A DNA stretch of 64,000 bases from Clitoria ternatea (lineage: Eukaryota > Streptophyta > Magnoliopsida > Fabales > Fabaceae). The first letter of the stretch is position 1; each line of letters begins with the position of its first letter. Below are positions 37,735 through 47,952 of this stretch, one piece after another. The notes below the pieces were generated by a model. The model was not told where the DNA came from, made no database searches, and was given only the letters and a program-made list of their open reading frames with translations. The position numbers were made by a program, and so were the translations under genes. The stretch is taken from contig CM075673.1 in NCBI GenBank assembly GCA_037962975.1, positions 163,142,667 to 163,206,666 of the forward strand. Reading direction: 5' to 3'.

Positions 37735-37774
<40 letters not shown>

Positions 37775-38648
37775 ATCTCATACTTTCACAAATTTAATTT
37801 TCCAATATAATTATCACAAATCTATAATCAAATATATATACTATAATACTCCCCTTACCTCACTGTCGACGCTCTAAACTCAATTTCCAAGATCAATGCG
37901 CCGCAACCACTAAAAGATAAAATTACAAAAAGGTTTAAGGTTTTAACCGTTCAAACCTTAATCCAACTCAAGAATATGCTCAGAAATTACTTTCTAAAGC
38001 TTTAGAAGCTTACCACAACTGAAATCACAAGTTCTTCGAGAAACCCCTTTTTTCGCTAATCTTTCAACGGTTCTTTCGCAACCTATATAAAGCGGAATTC
38101 AAATTCGTCACTCAATCCTCCTTTTGAACACCATAAGGAAACTTTTAATCGGTTTAGAATCTTAAAATTCAAAGTTCCCTTGTTTTTCCCCAAAAATGGA
38201 TAAAGATAGAAATTCTCCATGGAATTCAAAATTGAAAGATCCCATGCGTTAATCTTAAGTTTCTTACCTCTAATCCGCAATTAATTTCAGATTCCAACCT
38301 CTTGTTGGCCTTTAATTGTCGCAGGGAAAAGAGAGAAGAAGAAGAAGAACCCCAAAACTTATATTTTTAACTTCTGCTCTGCAGGCTGTCAGCTTGGGTC
38401 TTTATTCTGCCCGCGACACTGACGCTACGCGTCCCTCTGACGCTACGCGTCAAGTCTAAATTTTTATATGGACGCTACGCGTCCACTAACGCTACTCGTC
38501 AAATTTTACCCTGACGCTACGCGTCCCACTGACGCTACGCGTCAGGTCCCAAATCAAAATTTCCCTTTTTATTTTAATTTTACATCTTATAATAATCTTA
38601 CTTTATTAAATATCCAAACTCATGAATATAAAACATAGGGATGTTACA
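35466..38648 (-). repeat. Element A 3' LTR
   Basis: TGTGACATCC...GGGATGTTACA. It contains palindrome modules at 35679-35763 and 38419-38544, the 16-bp palindrome at 36955, a minisatellite at 37290-37500, a long (TA)n tract at 37738-37772 and a candidate leader intron (36606-38013, minus). Small frames within it recur in the other LTR and are not called. Confidence 0.95.
37290..37500. repeat. LTR minisatellite, about 18-20-bp units
   Basis: About ten copies of CGGCATAAAAGCCA(C/T)AT with a variable CTCT or AT joiner. The same array is at about 45140-45350 in the other LTR. GGC...GCC inside each unit makes it self-complementary. Confidence 0.9.
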
Positions 38649-38660
38649 CTCACCCCCCCT
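38649..38660 (-). other. Polypurine tract, element A
   Basis: The minus strand reads AGGGGGGGTGAG directly before the 3' LTR. Confidence 0.9.
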
Positions 38661-38683
38661 AAGAATAGATTTCGTCCTCGAAA

Positions 38684-41644
38684 TCAACATACCTCTGTAA
38701 ATAGATCCGGGTATTGTTGTCGCATCTCAGATTCTAATTCCCACGTGTGTGAAATTTCATTGAAATTCTGCCATAAAACTTTCACTAAAGGAATATTCTT
38801 ATTCCTTAATTGTTTGGTTTGATAACCATCAATACGAAGAGGAATAGCCGGTACCGTCACATCTTCTTTGATTTCAATAATGTCATCTGGAACCACCATA
38901 TCATCTCGAGGGATATACTTTCGAAGCTGGGAGACATGAAAAACATCATGCAACTTTGACAAGACTGTAGGAAGCTCAAGTCTATAGGCAACATTGCCTA
39001 TTCGCTCTAAAATACGATAAGGTCCAATATACTTGGGACTCAACTTTTTACTACCAATAACTCGACCCACACCTTTCGTAGGTGAAACTTTCAAAAATAC
39101 TCGATCATCAACTTGAAATATCAGAGGTCTATGTTTAGCATCATAATAGCTTTTCTGACGATCTTGAGCAACTTTCAGTTTATTTCTGATCAATTTAATC
39201 TGTTCTGTCATTGATTGAACCATTTCAGGCCCCAATACAAGGATGTCACTACCATCAGCCCAACATAAAGGAGTTTGGCATTTTCTACCGTATAAAGCCT
39301 CATAAGGAGCCATACCAATACTGCTATGGAAGCTATTGTTATAAGTAAATTCAATCAAAGGTAAATACTGCTCCCAACTCCCTCCATGTTCTATCACACA
39401 TGCCCGAAGCAAATCTTCCAGAGTTTGTATTGTACGTTCAGATTGTCCATCTGTTTGAGGATGATATGCGGAGCTCATTTTAAACTCAGTGCCTAGCTCA
39501 CGTTGTAAACTTCTCCAAAATTTAGAAGTAAAACGAGGATCACGATCTGACACAATACTGGAGGGTACACCATGCAACCTTATAATTTCTTTCACATAAA
39601 TATTAGCAAGCTTTTCCAAAGACCATCTCATATTAATAGCAAGAAAATGAGCATTCTTCGTTAATCGATCAATAACAACCCATATGGCATCACATCCAGC
39701 ACGAGAACGAGGCAAACCCGATACAAAGTCCATAGAAATACTATCCCACTTCCATATCGGAATATCAAGTGGTTGTGCTAACCCTGAAGGTTTCTGATGC
39801 TCCACTTTAGACTTTAAGCACACTATACAGGATGCCACATATTCAATTATCATTTTCTTCATCCCCGACCACCAAAATTGTTGCCGTAAGTCTTGATACA
39901 TTTTTGTCACACCTGGATGAATACTTAATGAACTCTTATGAGCCTCTGCTAGAATCTGTGTTCGAAATTCACCATCAGAGGGCACTATAATACGATTCTT
40001 AAACCGCCACAGACCATTAGAATCTCTATTCAAAGGTAGATTCTTGCCCCGATCTTGGGCATCAATCAACTGTTTTACATCAGTATCATTCTCTTGACAT
40101 TCAGACAAAGATTTTAAAAACTCATTAGTAATTTTTAGCATCCCAATTAGCATACAACCAGGAGAATAAACCACTACAGCTAGGTGCATATCACAAAAAC
40201 TTTCTAGCAGTTTATATTCTTCTATCATTAAAGATGCAATATGAAGAGATTTCCTGCTCAAAGCATCAGCAACCACATTCGCTTTGCCTGGATGGTATTT
40301 TAATTCAAAATCATAATCTTTTAAATATTCCATCCATCGCCTCTGTCTCATGTTCAATTCTTTTTGATCAAATAAGTACTTCAAACTCTTATGATCACTA
40401 AACACAACAAAACGGGAGCCATAAAGATAATGTCTCCAAATTTTCAATACAAATACAACCGCCGCTAACTCTAGGTCGTGAGTAGGATAATTCTGCTCAT
40501 GAAGTCTCAACTGCCTAGAAGCATAGGCTATAACTCTATCTTCTTGCATTAACACACCCCCCAAGCCAGATTTAGAGGCATCACAATATACAACAAATTC
40601 TCTGGCCACATCGGGTAAAGCAAGCACAGGGGCAGAAGTCAATCTCTTTTTCAATTCATTAAAACTTTGTTCACATTCATCAGTCCAAACAAAAGGACAT
40701 CCCTTCCTAGTTAATTTGGTCATAGGAAGTGCAATACGAGAGAAACCTTCTATGAAACGTCGGTAATACCCAGCTAAACCAAGAAAACTTCGAATCTCAG
40801 TAATAGATTTGGGCCTCTCCCAATTCATAACTGCAATTGTCTTGGAAGGATCAACAGAAACTCCATCACTAGAAATTACATGCCCCAAGAACTGAATACT
40901 TTTAACCCAGAATTCACATTTTGACAATTTTGCATATAACTCTCTCTCTCGCAAAATCTGTAAAACAATACGGAGATGCTGAACATGTTCACCCTCGGAT
41001 CTTGAATATACTAGTATATCATCAATAAACACTACTACAAACTGATCCAAGAAAGGATGAAAGATTCGATTCATATAACTCATGAATACCGCCGGAGCAT
41101 TAGTAACTCCAAATGGCATCACCACATACTCATAATGACCGTATCTTGTTCGAAAAGCGGTTTTCGGAATATCCTCAGGTTTTACTCTAATCTGATGATA
41201 TCCGGATCGTAAGTCAATCTTAGAAAAGATACATGCGCCCCGTAACTGGTCAAGTAAATCATCAATCCTTGGTAAAGGATATTTATTTTTAACTGTCAAT
41301 TTATTTAATTGACGGTAGTCAATACACATTCTCATACTTCCATCTTTCTTTCGTACCAATAGTACAGGAGCACCCCAAGGAGAAGCACTAGGTCTAATAA
41401 AACCTTTACTTAACAGTTCCTCAACTTGCTTTTTCACCTCAGTTAACTCTATAGATGACATACGATACGGTGCACGTGACACTGGCTCGGCACCCAAAAC
41501 TAAGTCAATCACAAAATCAATTTCCCGGTTTGGAGGTAACCCAGGAATATCTTCCGGAAACACATCCGAAAATTCACTTAAAACAGGTATATCAGCAAGA
41601 ATCAAATTACCTATCCCTGTAAAATAACAATAACAAAAGAAATA
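38684..41644 (-). CDS. pol: Element A pol: RT, RNase H, integrase, chromodomain-like tail
   Basis: Uninterrupted frame of about 986 codons, in the same frame as gag-pro and separated from it by one TAA. Residues here are counted from the codon at 41605, which is not ATG. RT spans about 45-235 with FIDDILVY (FIDD at 193-196). RNase H has the acidic set in YCDAS (D342), LELAA, FSDHKSL and ADALSR. The integrase zinc finger uses H556, H563, C593 and C596. The catalytic triad D626, D687 and E723 has D-60-D-35-E spacing. The C-terminus has a GPYRILERIG block and a chromodomain-like end (VKVLWQNFNEISHTWELESEMR), which in chromoviruses guides integration. It appears functional. No ATG lies near its start, so expression probably depends on stop-codon readthrough from gag-pro. 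Confidence 0.92.
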   Translation of the reverse strand, partial: YFFCYCYFTGIGNLILADIPVLSEFSDVFPEDIPGLPPNREIDFVIDLVLGAEPVSRAPYRMSSIELTEVKKQVEELLSKGFIRPSASPWGAPVLLVRKKDGSMRMCIDYRQLNKLTVKNKYPLPRIDDLLDQLRGACIFSKIDLRSGYHQIRVKPEDIPKTAFRTRYGHYEYVVMPFGVTNAPAVFMSYMNRIFHPFLDQFVVVFIDDILVYSRSEGEHVQHLRIVLQILRERELYAKLSKCEFWVKSIQFLGHVISSDGVSVDPSKTIAVMNWERPKSITEIRSFLGLAGYYRRFIEGFSRIALPMTKLTRKGCPFVWTDECEQSFNELKKRLTSAPVLALPDVAREFVVYCDASKSGLGGVLMQEDRVIAYASRQLRLHEQNYPTHDLELAAVVFVLKIWRHYLYGSRFVVFSDHKSLKYLFDQKELNMRQRRWMEYLKDYDFELKYHPGKANVVADALSRKSLHIASLMIEEYKLLESFCDMHLAVVVYSPGCMLIGMLKITNEFLKSLSECQENDTDVKQLIDAQDRGKNLPLNRDSNGLWRFKNRIIVPSDGEFRTQILAEAHKSSLSIHPGVTKMYQDLRQQFWWSGMKKMIIEYVASCIVCLKSKVEHQKPSGLAQPLDIPIWKWDSISMDFVSGLPRSRAGCDAIWVVIDRLTKNAHFLAINMRWSLEKLANIYVKEIIRLHGVPSSIVSDRDPRFTSKFWRSLQRELGTEFKMSSAYHPQTDGQSERTIQTLEDLLRACVIEHGGSWEQYLPLIEFTYNNSFHSSIGMAPYEALYGRKCQTPLCWADGSDILVLGPEMVQSMTEQIKLIRNKLKVAQDRQKSYYDAKHRPLIFQVDDRVFLKVSPTKGVGRVIGSKKLSPKYIGPYRILERIGNVAYRLELPTVLSKLHDVFHVSQLRKYIPRDDMVVPDDIIEIKEDVTVPAIPLRIDGYQTKQLRNKNIPLVKVLWQNFNEISHTWELESEMRQQYPDLFTEVC

Positions 41645-43069
41645 TTAACATACCAAATCATTAGGAGTGGATTCAACAGGAAAAACCACCATTTTACGAT
41701 AGCAATCCACTAGAATCTGATTGGCAGACAACCAATCCATTCCCAGAATAATATCCAGATTTTTCAAGGGCATACAGATTAAATTTGCATTAAAAGTTCG
41801 ACCTTCAATAGATAAATTTACTCCTTCACACATAGTCATAGTCTTAACCTCAGAACCAGTTGGTGTAGACACAATTATAGCATTATTCATCAATACCATG
41901 GGTAATTCAAGATCTCTAGCACAACTTTCAGCAATAAACGAATGAGTAGCTCCAGAATCATATATCACATCTACAAGATTACCAAAAAGAGAACACTTAC
42001 TGTGCACTAGTTGATCATTATGAATAGCATCAGAAGCATCAAAAGCAAACACTCTCCCAGTAATAACATTCTGAGCACTAGCAGACTGTGTGGTATCAGA
42101 TTGTCGGATTGGGCCTCCTCGAGCCCCACTACGTCCACCCCTCTGAAACCTACCACTTTGATTCGCGGGAGTAAAACCCCTACCTCCTTGTACATTCTTG
42201 TGCTGCCTCATAGGACAATCGGGCCTAAGATGCCCAATCTGACCACAATGATAGCATATAGGCAATTCAAATTTACAATTTCTAGCCAAATGTCCTTCTC
42301 CACCACATTTAAAACAAACTCGATTGTCAGGACGAGTACTGCCTCGACCTCTAACTGGAGAAGAAGATGAAGAAGAAGATCCACTTCGACTAAATCTCTG
42401 CTTTTTAAATTCAACTCCTTTAATTCTCAACTGAGATTTATCTTTTCTGAAAGAAACCCTCTGCATCTGAACATTTTCAGTCAACTGTGCTTTATTAACA
42501 AGTTCAGCATAGTCCCTAATCCCCAAAGGTACAATAGCAGTACGAAGCTCTATTCTCAAACCAGACTCATATTTAGCACTTTTGTTACTTTCAGTACCTT
42601 CTAAGGAAAAAGGGTAATAAAAGTCACATAACTCATCAAATTTAGCTGTATATTCAGCTACAGACATCCTTCCCTGTTCAAGATGTAAGAATTCCATCTC
42701 TTTTCTAGTTTTATAATTATCAGGAAAGTATTTTGCCAAAAACCTCTTTTTAAAATTGACCCAGTTTAAGGCCTCATTAGCATTGATCATCTGAGGTTTG
42801 GCACGTGTCCACCAGACCCTAGCTTCATCACGCAACTGATAAGTAGAGAATACCACTTTTTGTTCCTCAGTACATTCAAAATAATCAAACATTTGTTCCA
42901 TTTCTCTGAGCCACATATAAGCTCCATCATAATCACGTCCACCCTTATACACTGAGGGATTTCGCTTTAGAAATTTATCAAGGGTTGGGCCAGATTCAGC
43001 CCTTCCCATCAGCTGAGAAAACTTTTCTAAGAAGTCACCCTCAGGGGTTGAATTAGAAGTACCAGCCAT
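41645..43069 (-). CDS. gag-pro: Element A gag-protease
   Basis: 474 residues from the ATG at 43069 (MAGTSNSTPEGDFLEKF). The capsid (retrotransposon gag) domain covers about 30-200, with YMWLREMEQMFDYF, WWTRAKP, FKKRFLAKYFPDNYK and LEQGRMSVAEYTAKFDEL. A Ser-rich linker (229-237) precedes two CCHC zinc knuckles, CFKCGGEGHLARNC (252-265) and CYHCGQIGHLRPDC (272-285), which bind RNA. A Gly/Arg-rich linker follows, then the aspartic protease with DSGATHSFI at about 371 and NLDIILGMDWL near 440. The frame stops at a TAA (41645-41647) just where related elements run on into pol. It makes the particle shell and matures it. Confidence 0.93.
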   Translation of the reverse strand: MAGTSNSTPEGDFLEKFSQLMGRAESGPTLDKFLKRNPSVYKGGRDYDGAYMWLREMEQMFDYFECTEEQKVVFSTYQLRDEARVWWTRAKPQMINANEALNWVNFKKRFLAKYFPDNYKTRKEMEFLHLEQGRMSVAEYTAKFDELCDFYYPFSLEGTESNKSAKYESGLRIELRTAIVPLGIRDYAELVNKAQLTENVQMQRVSFRKDKSQLRIKGVEFKKQRFSRSGSSSSSSSPVRGRGSTRPDNRVCFKCGGEGHLARNCKFELPICYHCGQIGHLRPDCPMRQHKNVQGGRGFTPANQSGRFQRGGRSGARGGPIRQSDTTQSASAQNVITGRVFAFDASDAIHNDQLVHSKCSLFGNLVDVIYDSGATHSFIAESCARDLELPMVLMNNAIIVSTPTGSEVKTMTMCEGVNLSIEGRTFNANLICMPLKNLDIILGMDWLSANQILVDCYRKMVVFPVESTPNDLVC

Positions 43070-43301
43070 TCTACAATTAACATATCACACCATTAATAAT
43101 CAAACAAATTAAATATAATCCATAATCAATACCTCAATACCAGGAAGTGCGGCTAACGGATAACCAGTGAGCATAATGCCAGGATTCCTGAAAATTCACC
43201 TTTTACACATATATAATTCCATACATACAAATGAATACACAAACAAATCTCATTACTTTCTATCATTTCTACCCACAAGGTTTACAATCCTGAATAGTCT
43301 T

Positions 43302-43313
43302 GCTCTGATACCA
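43302..43313 (-). other. Primer-binding site, element A (tRNA-Met)
   Basis: TGGTATCAGAGC on the minus strand, two bases from the 5' LTR. Confidence 0.95.
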
Positions 43314-43315
43314 AT

Positions 43316-46300
43316 TGTGACATCCCTCTTCAAATAATATTTATTTTATTCAATTTATTGATTTTCACAATAAATTTTTCACGTTTCTAAAATTAAATTA
43401 CATCACAAAATAATAATAATAAAAAAAATGCATCTTATAAAAATTACCCAAATTATAATTTAAAATAAATAATTTATAGTCCTCAAAATCATTTGAATTG
43501 AAATAATCTCAAAACCTGAAACAGAGGTCTGACGCTACGCGCCAGTCCCACGCTAGGCGTGAGAGTACATTCGTAGCCCTGACGCTAAGCGCCAGGATGA
43601 CGCTACGCGTGGGCTTATCAGTGACAGCACCTGATGCTGTCATACATTTTAGGCCTTTTGACCAATTACTATCTTATCTAATTATCTCATTTCAGATCTA
43701 ATTGCCACAAAACTAAATGGTCCATATGTTTTCCCTATTCTGAAACTATTGGCGATGTTCGTTCGCCAAAATTCTAAAATATGCTCAAGTTATCCATGAA
43801 ATACAACTTAACCACTTTATGTGCAACACTCTTACACCAACCACCCTAAATGATTCTTAAATGATCCAAATCCAATGCATACCACTTTTAAATATTCTTA
43901 TGGACTTATTGATACTTAGTAAAGGTATTGAAACTCACTGAAACTCAAATTCACCTATCCCGTTTCTCAAAGTCATAGGGATGGCTACTAATTCAAATCT
44001 CTAAATCTATTCAATTCATCGATACAACATTCAATCATTTCAAATAACTATTATAGCACAAAGATATCCACAGAACCGTCTATAATGCATGATCTACTAC
44101 AGTATAGCTCTATGCCATAACCATAGTCATCCAACAGTACCTGGTTATCACAGATGCATAATATCTAATGGCTCCATGCCATTACATAATCACATCACCC
44201 AAACCACACACATATTATACTATGCATAAGTTCACACTCCCACAGATTTACACATATCTACATATATCTACTGACGGCTCAGTGCCATTAGGCATCACGA
44301 ACAAGTAACAACAACACATACTTCTACAAATCTACGAGATAATATATTCACATATAAATATATACAAGATATACATTCCAAACTCCTCTGGCATTACTCC
44401 TTGCTCATTTTTGTACTGGTTTCCGCAGCATCCGCAACATCCTTGGGTTTATTCACTGTGAACATAAAGTAAGGGTGAGTATATATTACAAGAATGATAC
44501 AACTACATAATCAGAGTTGATATCACCTGGAGAATCTCATTCTCCTGCCTGGGTTATTGATCCACTAAACTCTCCTCATATGAACCCAACATATCATAAT
44601 CCATCATAATCATCATAAATTCATTATGTTCACATCATAACAAATATCTCGCAACATTGAGATAAATTAATTTTAAGCACCCATACTTAGTCAATTCATT
44701 TCACAATTCATTATTTCAATCATATCATTATCATATCAATGCAATAACCTGCATATCAGTTAAGGAGTATAATTCACAACTGACTCTCATATACATCAGA
44801 CACCTAGTATCCGGATACTAACGAATCAGCCACCAGCTGGGAGTCCACCGACATCCCGTGAACACATCCTGGTTCACCGAGCCCGGTATCATAAACCGTC
44901 TCCCCACCTCAACCACTGGATCTCTTCCTGGATCACTGGGTAGCTCAACTGGGCCTCTACATGGACCACGGGAGCCAAAAGCGAGGGGTAATCTATACCG
45001 AATGGCTGTTCACAACACATATCATGCATATACAGCATATCACAATATATCTCATCATATACACATTATTCATTTTAAATCATGAATATACATTATATAA
45101 TCATTAAATGATTTTGGCATACAAGTCAACTCACAACATAAGAATCACATCTCAGCATAAAAGCCACATCTCAACATAAACACCACATTTCTCGGCATAA
45201 AAGCCATATCTCAATATAAACACCACATCTCTCGGCATAAAAGCCATATCCCGGCATAAAAGCCACATATCGGCATAAAAGCCACATCTCTCGGCATAAA
45301 AGCCACATATCGGCATAAAAGCCACATCTCGGCATAAAAGCCATATCTCTAAATATCATAATCATACTTTACATTCATAATATTCACATAATCAAACATA
45401 ACTTTATATCTTCTATATCACGATAATCCAATATTTCATCACTCTCCATTATGCACATTCTAGGCATACTTTATACATTATTTTTCATCTTATTCACAAT
45501 TCACATCTCATTTATTACCATTCCATTTTTCATAATTGTCAAATACAACGTATAACCACATACATAATCTAATCACATATTCTCCTATATATATATATAT
45601 ATATATATCAATCTCATACTTTCACAAATTTAATTTTCCAATATAATTATCACAAATCTATAATCAAATATATATACTATAATACTCCCCTTACCTCACT
45701 GTCGACGCTCTAAACTCAATTTCCAAGATCAATGCGCCGCAACCACTAAAAGATAAAATTACAAAAAGGTTTAAGGTTTTAACCGTTCAAACCTTAATCC
45801 AACTCAAGAATATGCTCAGAAATTACTTTCTAAAGCTTTAGAAGCTTACCACAACTGAAATCACAAGTTCTTCGAGAAACCCCTTTTTCCGCTAATCTTT
45901 CAACGGTTCTTTCGCAACCTATATAAAGCGGAATTCAAATTCGTCACTCAATCCTCCTTTTGAACACCATAAGGAAACTTTTAATCGGTTTAGAATCTTA
46001 AAATTCAAAGTTCCCTTGTTTTTCCCCAAAAATGGATAAAGATAGAAATTCTCCATGGAATTCAAAATTGAAAGATCCCATGCGTTAATCTTAAGTTTCT
46101 TACCTCTAATCCGCAATTAATTTCAGATTCCAACCTCTTGTTGGCCTTTAATTGTCGCAGGGAAAAGAGAGAAGAAGAAGAAGAACCCCAAAACTTATGT
46201 TTTTAACTTCTGCTCTGCAGGCTGTCAGCTTGGGCCTTTATTCTGCCCGCGACACTGACGCTATGCGTCCCTCTGACGCTACGCGTCAAGTCTAAATTTT

Positions 46301-46484
46301 TATATGGACGCTACGCGTCCACTAACGCTACTCGTCAAATTTTACCCTGACGCTACGCGTCCCACTGACGCTACGCGTCAGGTCCCAAATCAAAATTTCC
46401 CTTTTTATTTTAATTTTACATCTTATAATAATCTTACTTTATTAAATATCCAAACTCATGAATATAAAACATAGGGATGTTACA
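43316..46484 (-). repeat. Element A 5' LTR
   Basis: 3169 bp, nearly identical to 35466-38648. Palindrome modules lie at 43529-43613 and 46255-46380. Downstream of the latter, in minus orientation, come a TATA-like AATAAAG/AACATAAG stretch and a CT-rich leader (TTCTTCTTCTTCTCTC). Confidence 0.95.
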
Positions 46485-46489
46485 ACTCA

Positions 46490-47685
46490 AAACATGCATG
46501 TTTAATCATCAAGTTTCATGTCATTGCAGCTTAAAATCATTATAACCGATCCCTCGTGATATAAATTCTAAGAATTCACCGTAAAGTCCGATCCCTCGTG
46601 AGCTTTCTCATTAAAAACTTGCATTAAGACCTGGCCTTATGGCAACAATGGTTAACAACCCCTATAGAATTGAGATACCAAGGGTATTCCAACTTTTTAC
46701 TTTCGTCAAAACAAGTTTTAATACGGCATAAATAATCATTCTCCCGTTTGACATTTACACTAATAAAACCAGTTTCGATACACATGAAAATCATTCTCCC
46801 GTTTGACGTTCATATTAATAAAAGGTTGAAATACTAACATGGACTTGAATCATAAACATGCAGAGGTCGAATTCACAACATTATACTCAATAGATTAGTT
46901 CACCAATTCCAACATAAACAGATTAGTTACACATGGTAAAAGTAAAAACAACACTTACAGAGTTTGACATTACGAAGAAGACGATGGAAACTTCACGATA
47001 CAACGATCACAATACACCGAAACACACTCAAGTATCTAAAAAACTATTCTAGAACTACAACTCACAAAAGAAGTACTCAAAGTCGAGCACAAGAGAGAAG
47101 AGAAGAGAAGTGTATGGAATGGGATGCTATGAATGGTGTTGGATGGCCCTATTTATAGGGCTGAGCAAGGGTGCTGACGCTACGCGTCCCTGTGACGCTA
47201 CGCGTCAGATCCCTGACTCAGCCTCCATTAAACACTTGATAATGGCCACTTTCAATAATTAATCTTGATCATGCCTGGCCACTTGGACATGTTTCCACGA
47301 GTTTTGGCCAGTTATGCTGATTGGGGTGGCCCTTGGGCTGAGTGGAGTGCCCATTATTGGGTCCAAGTGGGGTGGTTGGCCAAAAGTAGGAGTAGAGACA
47401 ACGCAGCACTGACGCTACGCGTGGCTGTGATGCGTAGCGTCAGCATCAAAAGTAGCTCTTGATGCTACGCGTGGGGTGAGGCTACGCGTCAGCTCTCCAG
47501 TGTAATTTTCTCTTAATTTCCTAACTTTTTCACTGCAAAACTAGAGAAAATTGATCAAGGGCAGATTATTTCCAACAACACTCATTTATTGAATTTAAAT
47601 CCTATTTTTCTAACAAATTAAACTAATTTTTATAATTTTTATGAAATTTTTATTTTAGATTTTATTGAAAATTTGAGGACTAACA
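46490..47685 (-). repeat. Element B 5' LTR, outer part
   Basis: 1196 bp completing the LTR and ending in GGACTAACA before CGTAG. It contains the U3 promoter with modules at 47174-47208, 47409-47442 and 47461-47492. Confidence 0.95.
47150..47157 (-). promoter_or_regulatory. TATA box of element B 5' LTR
   Basis: TATAAATA on the minus strand, set in CCCTATAAATAGGG. A palindrome module (47174-47208) lies 17 bp upstream, and a CT-rich leader (CTTCTCTTCTCTTCTCTCTTG) follows about 40 bp downstream. This is a textbook plant core promoter layout. The identical copy in the other LTR is at 28720-28727. Confidence 0.7.
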
Positions 47686-47690
47686 CGTAG

Positions 47691-47952
47691 CGTGAGGTAC
47701 GCAGCAGAGGGCTGACACTACGCGTGGGGCTGGCGCGCAGCGTCAGGCCCCTGTTCCATATTTTTGGTTTCTTTTAAAAGTTAATTGGTTTTAGGATTTT
47801 GAAGTGTAATATAATAATTATTTTGAACTGTTTAGTAAAAATAAATGTCATTTTGAATTAAGGAATAATTAAACTTAATTAAATGTGAAAAATTTATTGT
47901 AAAAATTAATTAAACGGGTATAAATAAAGGTAAAATGACGAAGGACGTCACA
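47691..47952 (+). repeat. Element C 3' LTR, last part
   Basis: Continues the C LTR after the CGTAG duplication and ends in GACGTCACA next to the ACTGC target duplication. Confidence 0.92.

Larger units (their letters stand above)
35466..46484 (-). mobile_element. Element A: near-intact Tekay/Del-like retrotransposon
   Basis: It is inserted in the 5' LTR of element B with a perfect ACTCA duplication (35461-35465 and 46485-46489). The LTRs are 35466-38648 (3183 bp) and 43316-46484 (3169 bp). They differ by roughly ten substitutions seen by eye plus the length of a TA tract, so the insertion is recent. On the minus strand the order is 5' LTR, tRNA-Met primer site, gag-pro, pol, polypurine tract, 3' LTR. 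All expected domains are present. Confidence 0.95.
27708..47685 (-). mobile_element. Element B: non-autonomous Athila-like LTR retrotransposon
   Basis: The 5-bp duplication CGTAG flanks it (27703-27707 and 47686-47690). The LTRs are 27708-29255 and 35114-35465 plus 46490-47685, both 1548 bp once element A is removed, with only about a dozen differences seen by eye. Read on the minus strand, the order is 5' LTR, tRNA-Asp primer site, gag-protease, accessory ORF, polypurine tract, 3' LTR. No reverse transcriptase, RNase H or integrase is present, yet ends and duplication are intact, so it moved recently using enzymes supplied in trans. Confidence 0.93.
18794..47952 (+). mobile_element. Element C: degenerate Tekay/Del-like Ty3/gypsy retrotransposon
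   Basis: It is bounded by ACTGC target duplications (18789-18793 and 47953-47957). The 5' LTR is 18794-21341, the internal region 21342-25440, and the 3' LTR 25441-27707 plus 47691-47952, interrupted by element B. A tRNA-Met primer site and a polypurine tract flank the internal region. The gag-pol region is broken. The LTRs differ by many substitutions and indels (for example about 16 extra bases near 26056), so this is the oldest of the three nested LTR elements. Confidence 0.92.

Noticed and set aside
41608..41644. 37-bp intron between gag-pro and pol of element A (GTATG...TTTTACAG)
   Set aside because: Too short for a plant intron, and its removal would place a stop just downstream.
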